Assembly: GCA_002403075.1 (NCBI GenBank)
Contig: DHHB01000029.1
Location: 1-46,335 of the forward strand
DNA length: 46,335 nucleotides
Direction: 5' to 3'
Source of the DNA: a bacterium UBP1_UBA4783
GTDB lineage: Bacteria; Krumholzibacteriota; Krumholzibacteriia; Krumholzibacteriales; Krumholzibacteriaceae
The notes under the pieces were generated by a model. The model searched no databases. It saw nothing but the letters and a program-made list of their open reading frames with translations, and was not told the DNA's origin. Numbering within the stretch: the stretch's first letter is position 1; every line of letters starts with the position of its first letter. Both the position numbers and the translations under genes were made by a program. Shown one piece after another: positions 41,525 to 46,335 of this stretch.

Positions 41525-42155
41525 TGCTCTCTCCCTTTCTGCGCGCGGAACCGATCACCCGGATCAGCACGACCGCGGCCGCCGCGAGGACCGCGGCGAG
41601 CACGATCGCCTGGACGGGATTGATCCCCTCGGCCGGTTTCGGAAGCGCGCGGAGCAGCGTCTGTCCGACGACCTCGTAGTCCCGGACCGCTCCGGAGGCC
41701 TTCATCACGCCCGCCGCCTTGCCGAGGAGCTGATGCATGAAACGCATTCCTTCCCAAAGCCCGCCGGCTCCCAGGCCGACGGTGCGAACGACGTAATCGA
41801 AGAGCGGTTTGTACACGCCGACGACGAGCGCGGCGAGGACGCCGACGACGGCGCCCCTGCGAACGGGGATCGGAAGCGCGTTCCACGAGCGCTCCACGGC
41901 GCCGAAGAAGCGCTTCGCCGGACCGGTCCGGTACGCGGCGACGTCGACGCGCGAGAGCACCCGCCGGTTGAATTCGGGGGACGGCTCGTACACGGGCATG
42001 GCGCCGAGCGCGCCCGCGACGAGCGCGTACCGGGCGTCGAGCTCGCGGCACGCCGCGCAGGCGCGGCGATGGCGCTCATACTCCGCGCGGGCGACCGCGT
42101 CGAGCTCGCCGTCGTGGTAGCGCTGGATGAGCATACTGTACAGGCGGCATTCCAT
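41508..42155 (-). CDS. zinc-finger anti-sigma factor (membrane-anchored)
   Basis: 215 aa. The N-terminal anti-sigma zinc-finger domain (about 1-45) has the H-x3-C-x2-C signature HRRACAACRE, the ZAS hallmark, preceded by a Cys at residue 3. A membrane helix lies at about 102-117 and a second hydrophobic segment at 183-200. It is encoded two genes after the ECF sigma factor and is the obvious cognate regulator: it would hold the sigma factor at the membrane until an envelope signal arrives. A DUF4097 gene sits between them, a variation on the usual adjacent pair. Confidence 0.88.
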   Translation of the reverse strand: MECRLYSMLIQRYHDGELDAVARAEYERHRRACAACRELDARYALVAGALGAMPVYEPSPEFNRRVLSRVDVAAYRTGPAKRFFGAVERSWNALPIPVRRGAVVGVLAALVVGVYKPLFDYVVRTVGLGAGGLWEGMRFMHQLLGKAAGVMKASGAVRDYEVVGQTLLRALPKPAEGINPVQAIVLAAVLAAAAVVLIRVIGSARRKGESNVCLL

Positions 42156-42161
42156 CGGATC

Positions 42162-43262
42162 TCACTTCCCCGCGCCGGTTATCGTTATGCTGCCGCTCGA
42201 GGTCTCGACGGAGACGAGCGATCTTCCCTCTCCGACGACGCCCGCGAGATAGCGCCTGCTGACCTTGTGCAGCTTGATCGGAAGGCTCACCGCGATCTCT
42301 CCGGTGGTCGTCCGCGCCTTGAGCGCGAATCCGCCGGGGATCTCCCTCTCGAACGAGAGAACGATCCCGCCGCTCGAGCTCGCGAGATCGAAATTGACGG
42401 CGCCGCCCGGCGCCGCGACGATCTCCAGGTCGCCCGAGGCCGTGCTCGCCGCCACGCCGCCGCGCACGCCCGTGAACACGGCGTTGCCGCTCGTGCCGCG
42501 GTACTCGATGGAACCGACCCCCGAGACTTCCACGTCTCCGGAGGCGCTCGAGACGACGAGATCGCCGCCGAGATCCGACGCGACGATTTCCCCCGAGGCC
42601 GACTGCAGGGCGACCCTTTTCGCGACGCGCCTCACGTCGATGTCCCCGCTCGCCGCAGACAGCTCCGCGGGTCCCGCCGAGTCCTCGACCTCGATGTCGC
42701 CGCTCGAAACCTGGATCTCGAGCGGCCCGCCGATCCGCCGGGCGGAGATGTCTCCGCTCGACGCCGAGATCTCGACGGCCGCCGCGATCCCGGCGACGTC
42801 GACATCGCCCGATCCGCCCGAGACGGCGAGCGCCGCCTCGGCGGGCACCCACATGCGCATATCGATGCTGACGCTCGTGTACCGCCGCATGATGAGGGAC
42901 AGCAATCCCCGGTCGCCCTCGGGCCGTTTCGGATAGACGGCCTCGATCTCGATAGCGTCCCCGATCCGCTTCACGTCGACGTCCATCGCGGCGAGAGAGC
43001 GATCGATCTCGTCGCGCTTGCGCCCCCTCGCCGTCTTCACGTACTCGCAGAGGATATCGCCGCGGCCGGCTTCGCCCTCGATAAAAACGTCTCCGCGCGC
43101 GTTCTTCACGACGACGCGCTTCGCTCCGTCGAGCGCCGCGCTCTTCTTGACGGTTTCGCTGCGCTCGTCCGCGCGGGCCCCCGCCGCGACGGCGGCGATC
43201 GCCGCGGCGAAGACCGCCGCGCGAGCCGCCCCTCTCCATTTCGTTCCCTTCATCATACGCAT
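42162..43262 (-). CDS. DUF4097-family beta-helix protein, exported
   Basis: 366 aa with a signal peptide (1-30). The mature protein consists of repeated turns of about 19-22 residues with the pattern SGDI/V (for example ASSGDISARRIGG, VSSGDIEVEDSAG, ASGDVEVSGVG), typical of DUF4097 'putative adhesin' right-handed beta-helices. The family commonly accompanies ECF sigma/anti-sigma pairs; its biochemical role is unknown. The start overlaps the sigma gene by 10 nt, so it is the second gene of the operon. GTG/ATG alternatives near the start do not change the signal peptide. Confidence 0.85.
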   Translation of the reverse strand: MRMMKGTKWRGAARAAVFAAAIAAVAAGARADERSETVKKSAALDGAKRVVVKNARGDVFIEGEAGRGDILCEYVKTARGRKRDEIDRSLAAMDVDVKRIGDAIEIEAVYPKRPEGDRGLLSLIMRRYTSVSIDMRMWVPAEAALAVSGGSGDVDVAGIAAAVEISASSGDISARRIGGPLEIQVSSGDIEVEDSAGPAELSAASGDIDVRRVAKRVALQSASGEIVASDLGGDLVVSSASGDVEVSGVGSIEYRGTSGNAVFTGVRGGVAASTASGDLEIVAAPGGAVNFDLASSSGGIVLSFEREIPGGFALKARTTTGEIAVSLPIKLHKVSRRYLAGVVGEGRSLVSVETSSGSITITGAGK

Positions 43263-43864
43263 TCACCGCCGATCTCCAGGTCGCCGGGCAGAACGCCCCG
43301 TTTCCTGAAATGCTCCACGATCATGTTCCGCGCCCGGTGGATCCTCGCCTTCACGGTTCCGAGCGGGATGCCGAGCGTATCGGATATCTCCTCGTACGAA
43401 AGCTGCTCCTGGTGCCTGAGCACCACGATGATCCGGTAATGCTCCGGCAGCAGGGACAGCGCTTCTTCCAGGATCGCCATCATCTCTTTCGATTCCGCCT
43501 CCCGATCGGGGCCGGCGCCGTCGGAGGCGAGCTGGACGAAGAGATCGTCGTTGCCGGCCGCCGGCTGGTCGAGCGAGACGACCCGCTCCTTCTCGCGCCG
43601 CAGGTGATCGATGCACAGATTCGACGTGATCCGGTTGAGCCATCCCGGAAACGGGTACGCCGGATCGTACCGGTTGAGCGCGGAGAAGACCTTGATGAAC
43701 ACCTCCTGGGCGATGTCCTCGGCGGTCGTGCGGTTTCGCACCATTCTGAGACAGATGCTGAAGACCGACGCGCGATATTTATTGAGCAGTGTTTCAAAGG
43801 CCTTCTCATCCCCCTTCAGGCAACGTGCGATAAGTATTCTGTCTTCGTCGCTCAAGCCTCGCAC
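43253..43864 (-). CDS. ECF sigma factor (RpoE-like)
   Basis: 203 aa, with sigma70 regions 2 (AFETLLNKYRASVFSICLRMV..AEDIAQEVFIKVFSAL..FPGWLNRITSNLCIDHLRR) and 4 (LLPEHYRIIVVLRHQEQLSYEEISDTLGIPLGTVKARIHRAR), joined by an acidic linker. It directs RNA polymerase to stress or envelope promoters and is controlled by the anti-sigma factor in the same operon. GTG at 43864 is the longest start; a TTG three codons later lies 8 nt after AAAGG and may be the true one. A GAAAC-N16-CGTT pair about 45 nt upstream (43906-43930) resembles an ECF-type promoter and may allow autoregulation. Confidence 0.92.
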   Translation of the reverse strand: MRGLSDEDRILIARCLKGDEKAFETLLNKYRASVFSICLRMVRNRTTAEDIAQEVFIKVFSALNRYDPAYPFPGWLNRITSNLCIDHLRREKERVVSLDQPAAGNDDLFVQLASDGAGPDREAESKEMMAILEEALSLLPEHYRIIVVLRHQEQLSYEEISDTLGIPLGTVKARIHRARNMIVEHFRKRGVLPGDLEIGGECV

Positions 43865-44176
43865 CTTTACATACGAACGGGAGTTTGGAATGTTTCGCGG
43901 CTATAAACGGAAAATGCGCGCCCACGTTTCATATATCGAACCGGACGATACCAGGTTCGCGAAGGGCTGAAAAGCCGAATGTTGCCCCTCCCGCTCCGCC
44001 CGCGATCCGCCTTCCGCAAGCGGCGGCGGGGCGGGCGCCATGGGATCCGGCCGCGCGGCCCGGCGGCGCCCGCGCTCCCTGATTTCGCTTGACACCCCGC
44101 GAGCCCCCCTCCTACACTTCGGCGATTGCGCTGGCCGCATTACCCGTTGTATTCACGTTAGTTAAAAGGGGGACCC
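43865..44176. other. divergent intergenic region between ECF sigma gene and eno
   Basis: 312 bp. It contains the eno promoter (44089-44118, plus) and, on the minus strand, a possible autoregulatory ECF-type site (GAAAC at 43926-43930, N16, CGTT at 43906-43909). GC-rich in the middle; nothing else recognised. Confidence 0.5.
44089..44118 (+). promoter_or_regulatory. sigma70-type promoter of eno-ftsB
   Basis: TTGACA (44089-44094), 18-nt spacer, TACACT (44113-44118). The leader to eno is about 50 nt, with AAGGGGG as ribosome-binding site. Confidence 0.75.
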
Positions 44177-45460
44177 ATGACGAAGATCGAGCAAATCATC
44201 GCGCGCGAGGTGCTCGATTCCCGCGGCAACCCGACGATCGAGGTCGACGCGTATCTCGAGGGCGGCGCGTTCGGAAGGGTCATCGTCCCGTCCGGCGCGT
44301 CGACGGGGGAGCACGAGGCGGTGGAGCTGCGCGACGGCGACCCGAAACGGTACGGCGGCAAGGGGGTCCTCAAGGCCGTCACGAACGTCAACGAAACGAT
44401 CGCCCCCGAGATCGTCGATCTCGACGCGCTCGACCAGATCTACATCGATTCGGTTCTGTGCGGGCTCGACGGCACCCCCAACAAGGGCAAGCTCGGCGCG
44501 AACGCCTTGCTCGGCGTTTCGCTCGCGGTGGCGAAAGCGGCGTCCGACGCCCTCCGGATACCGCTCTACCAGTACATCGGAGGCGTAAACGCGAAGGTGC
44601 TCCCCGTTCCGCAGATGAACGTGTTGAACGGCGGCAAGCACGCGGACAACAACGTCGACATCCAGGAGTTCATGATCGTGCCCCTCGGGACGGAATCGCT
44701 GCGCGAGGCGGTCCGCGCCGGGGCGGAGGTTTTCCACGCCCTGAAGAAGATACTCGCCGAGAAGGGTCTCGCGACCTCCGTCGGGGACGAGGGCGGGTTC
44801 GCGCCGAACCTCGGATCGAACCGGGAGGCGCTCGAGGTGCTCGTGCGCGCGATCGAGAAGGCGGGGTACAGGCCCGGCGACGACGTCGCCCTCGCGATCG
44901 ACGCCGCGGCGAGCGAGTTCTTCAAGAAGGACGCCTACCATCTCGCCGCCGAAGGCAAGGTCCTCTCGGCGGGCGAGCTCGTGAGCCTGTACGAGGGCTT
45001 CGTGAAGGACTTCCCGATCGTATCGATCGAGGACGGCCTCGCCGAGGACGACTGGAGCGGCTGGCGCCTCCTCACCGAGCGGCTCGGGGACCGGATCCAG
45101 ATCGTCGGCGACGACATCTTCGTGACGAACACCCTGCGCCTCGCGCGCGGGATCGAGGAAGGGGTGGCCAACTCCATCCTCGTCAAGCTGAACCAGATCG
45201 GCACGCTCACCGAGACGCTCGACACGATCGAGATGGCGAAGCGGGCGGGATACACGTCGGTGATTTCGCACCGCTCGGGCGAGAGCGAGGACGTGACGAT
45301 CGCGCACGTCGCGGTCGCGGTGAACGCCGGACAGATAAAGACGGGCTCCGCGTCCCGCACCGACCGGATCGCGAAGTACAACGAGCTCATGCGGATCGAG
45401 GAGGAGCTCGGTGAGATCGGCCGCTATCCGGGCCGCGACGCGTTCGGAGGGTCTCGATGA
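44177..45460 (+). CDS. eno: enolase
   Basis: Glycolytic enzyme that interconverts 2-phosphoglycerate and phosphoenolpyruvate; also an RNA-degradosome partner in some bacteria. 427 aa, full length. Motifs: AREVLDSRGNPTIEVD at the start, SGASTGEHEAVELRDGD (mobile loop), GDEGGFAPNL, SIEDGLAEDDW, VGDDIFVTN and the catalytic Lys region ILVKLNQIGTLTET followed by SHRSGESED. AAGGGGG precedes the ATG. The last four bases overlap the ftsB-like start (ATGA), a common bacterial pairing. Confidence 0.98.
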   Translation: MTKIEQIIAREVLDSRGNPTIEVDAYLEGGAFGRVIVPSGASTGEHEAVELRDGDPKRYGGKGVLKAVTNVNETIAPEIVDLDALDQIYIDSVLCGLDGTPNKGKLGANALLGVSLAVAKAASDALRIPLYQYIGGVNAKVLPVPQMNVLNGGKHADNNVDIQEFMIVPLGTESLREAVRAGAEVFHALKKILAEKGLATSVGDEGGFAPNLGSNREALEVLVRAIEKAGYRPGDDVALAIDAAASEFFKKDAYHLAAEGKVLSAGELVSLYEGFVKDFPIVSIEDGLAEDDWSGWRLLTERLGDRIQIVGDDIFVTNTLRLARGIEEGVANSILVKLNQIGTLTETLDTIEMAKRAGYTSVISHRSGESEDVTIAHVAVAVNAGQIKTGSASRTDRIAKYNELMRIEEELGEIGRYPGRDAFGGSR

Positions 45461-45855
45461 AGAGCCTGTGGGGACAGGGCTCGCGGTATCTGCGCGTACG
45501 CCGCAGCGTGGACGTGAGCCCGCGGTTCGCCCGCGCGATGCTCGTCGCGGTCGTGGCCCTCGTGGCGCTCATTTTCATCGCCGGCGACGTCGGCCTATGG
45601 CGGCTCTGGTCCGCCCAGCGCGACATGGCTCAGATAAAGGCGAGGATCGCCGAGCTCGAGACGCGCAACGCGCTCCTCGACGCCGAGATCGCGAGGCTGC
45701 AGAGCGACGCCTTCGCCATCGAGAAGGTCGCCCGCGAGAAGTACGGGTACCTCCGGGAGGGCGACCGCGTGTACCGCATCGTCACGCCGGAAGCGCTTCC
45801 CGAAAAAGCGCCCGATCGTCGGAGCGCACTTGACAGGAGCGGTCGAAAGCCATAG
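45457..45855 (+). CDS. FtsB/DivIC-family septum formation initiator
   Basis: 132 aa. One transmembrane helix (about 27-48) is followed by a leucine-zipper-like coiled coil (AQIKARIAELETRNALLDAEIARLQ) and the conserved FAIEKVAREKYGYLREGDRVYRI motif that defines the DivIC/FtsB family. It would act with FtsL and FtsQ in the divisome. Position just after eno matches E. coli and many others. Its 3' end contains the promoter for the tRNA gene, with the -35 inside the coding sequence. Confidence 0.9.
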   Translation: MKSLWGQGSRYLRVRRSVDVSPRFARAMLVAVVALVALIFIAGDVGLWRLWSAQRDMAQIKARIAELETRNALLDAEIARLQSDAFAIEKVAREKYGYLREGDRVYRIVTPEALPEKAPDRRSALDRSGRKP

Positions 45856-45858
45856 TAT
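45830..45858 (+). promoter_or_regulatory. sigma70-type promoter of the initiator tRNA
   Basis: TTGACA (45830-45835), 17-nt spacer, TAGTAT (45853-45858). It lies over the end of the ftsB-like gene and starts transcription about 9-10 nt before the tRNA. Confidence 0.85.
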
Positions 45859-45873
45859 ATAGCGTCGCATTGA

Positions 45874-45950
<77 letters not shown>

Positions 45951-45954
45951 ATAG

Positions 45955-45988
45955 AAAGCCCCCGGCCCAGAGCCGGGGGCTTTTCTTT
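45955..45988 (+). terminator. intrinsic terminator of the tRNA unit
   Basis: A 12-bp stem (AAAGCCCCCGGC / GCCGGGGGCTTT) with a 5-nt loop runs into a T-rich tail 5 nt after the CCA end. Confidence 0.93.
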
Positions 45989-46167
45989 CATCCGCATCCG
46001 CGGGGGATATCAGTATCCTAAGCGTCTTTTGAGTATTTATCCGGTCTGCTGAGTCCACTTTGCGAGGCGATTATACCTCGCTTGGCGCCTCATGTCCATT
46101 GGCATGAGGCTCTGGTTGTGTAACCTTGAGTGCGCACTTTCGGGAGACGATGACTGGGAAAAGAGAA

Positions 46168-46335
46168 GGGTGTACTCTCCAATTTTGGGCTAGCAAACCA
46201 GAAAGGAGCGTACACCCATGCGAGAATTGGACTTCTCGGAGCACAAGGTAGCAGAGGCATTCGAGGAGATCAAGCCGAACTTTGAGGGGGATATTGAGAA
46301 GGCGATAGAGGCGAGGATAGCGGATGAGCTGAACA
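46168..46335 (+). mobile_element. probable left end of an insertion sequence
   Basis: Past the tRNA terminator the base composition falls and a 13-nt inverted pair appears (46168-46180 against 46205-46217, 12 of 13 matching, GGGTGTAC/GTACACCC core), immediately in front of an ORF with its own AAGGAG. That layout suggests an IS terminus and transposase start, possibly IS256/mutator-like. The insertion side and family cannot be settled from 168 bp. Adjoining a tRNA gene is a typical mobile-element setting. Confidence 0.4.
46218..46335 (+). CDS. N-terminal fragment of putative transposase
   Basis: Starts at ATG 46218 and runs off the right edge after 39 codons. The N-terminus is charged, mostly Glu, Lys and Asp, with a helix-like repeat (EKAIEARIADEL). 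Codon choice is much lower in GC than in chromosomal genes. The inverted repeat just upstream suggests a transposase, but 39 residues are not enough to name a family. Confidence 0.4.
   Translation, partial: MRELDFSEHKVAEAFEEIKPNFEGDIEKAIEARIADELN

Noticed and set aside
40893..43439. 848-codon plus-strand ORF over the ECF operon
   Set aside because: Antisense shadow spanning several real genes of the opposite strand.

Overview
The window comes from a GC-rich, diderm bacterium. LpxH and BamA homologues indicate an outer membrane. A PorV/UPF0164-type barrel, secreted proteins with C-terminal FlgD-like/sorting-type domains, a short primary-type sigma factor (297 aa) and a TPR-sigma54 activator point to the FCB side of the tree (Krumholzibacteria/Eisenbacteria-like lineages). 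That placement is inferred from gene content only; no rRNA or marker tree is available here. Most of the window reads as one long minus-strand chromosomal block, and the plus-strand genes (lpxH, rlmN, eno-ftsB-tRNA) are exceptions.

Layout. 1-3185: a partial secreted protein behind a strong sigma70 promoter and a roughly 270-nt structured leader. 3186-13825: a minus-strand housekeeping run (small lipoprotein, LysM lipoprotein, phoH, pgpH, ybeY, corC, DUF502, recO, glyQ, glyS) with many 4-nt start/stop overlaps. 13859-17398: vanZ-hisS-aspS under its own promoter. 17437-20594: amidase-ybbR-anchored PhnD-like protein. 20632-21645: M23 peptidase. 21710-22867: primary-type sigma factor with promoter and terminator. 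23077-29153: lpxH, porV, a large M6-peptidase-like protein whose HEXXH motif is destroyed, and an FN3 lipoprotein with a clear sigma54 (-24/-12) promoter. 29154-30016: a mostly non-coding stretch rich in inverted repeats. 30017-33573: a small secreted protein co-transcribed with a TPR-GAF-sigma54 activator. 33594-36062: ppx/gppA and an NtrC-type response regulator. 36093-38286: rlmN and a secreted HELGH zincin with a C-terminal FlgD-like domain. 38721-43864: ECF sigma, DUF4097, zinc-finger anti-sigma, bactofilin-like membrane protein and a one-POTRA BamA-like barrel. 44089-45988: eno, ftsB, initiator tRNA and terminator. 46168-46335: the probable left end of an insertion sequence.

Nine promoters of the form TTGNNN-N17/18-TANNNT are visible, so operon limits can be read directly. 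The least ordinary area is 24.8-33.6 kb: a pseudo-protease, a lipoprotein with a sigma54 promoter, an inverted-repeat-rich gap, and a sigma54 activator paired with a small secreted protein. The second is the structured leader at 2820-3091.
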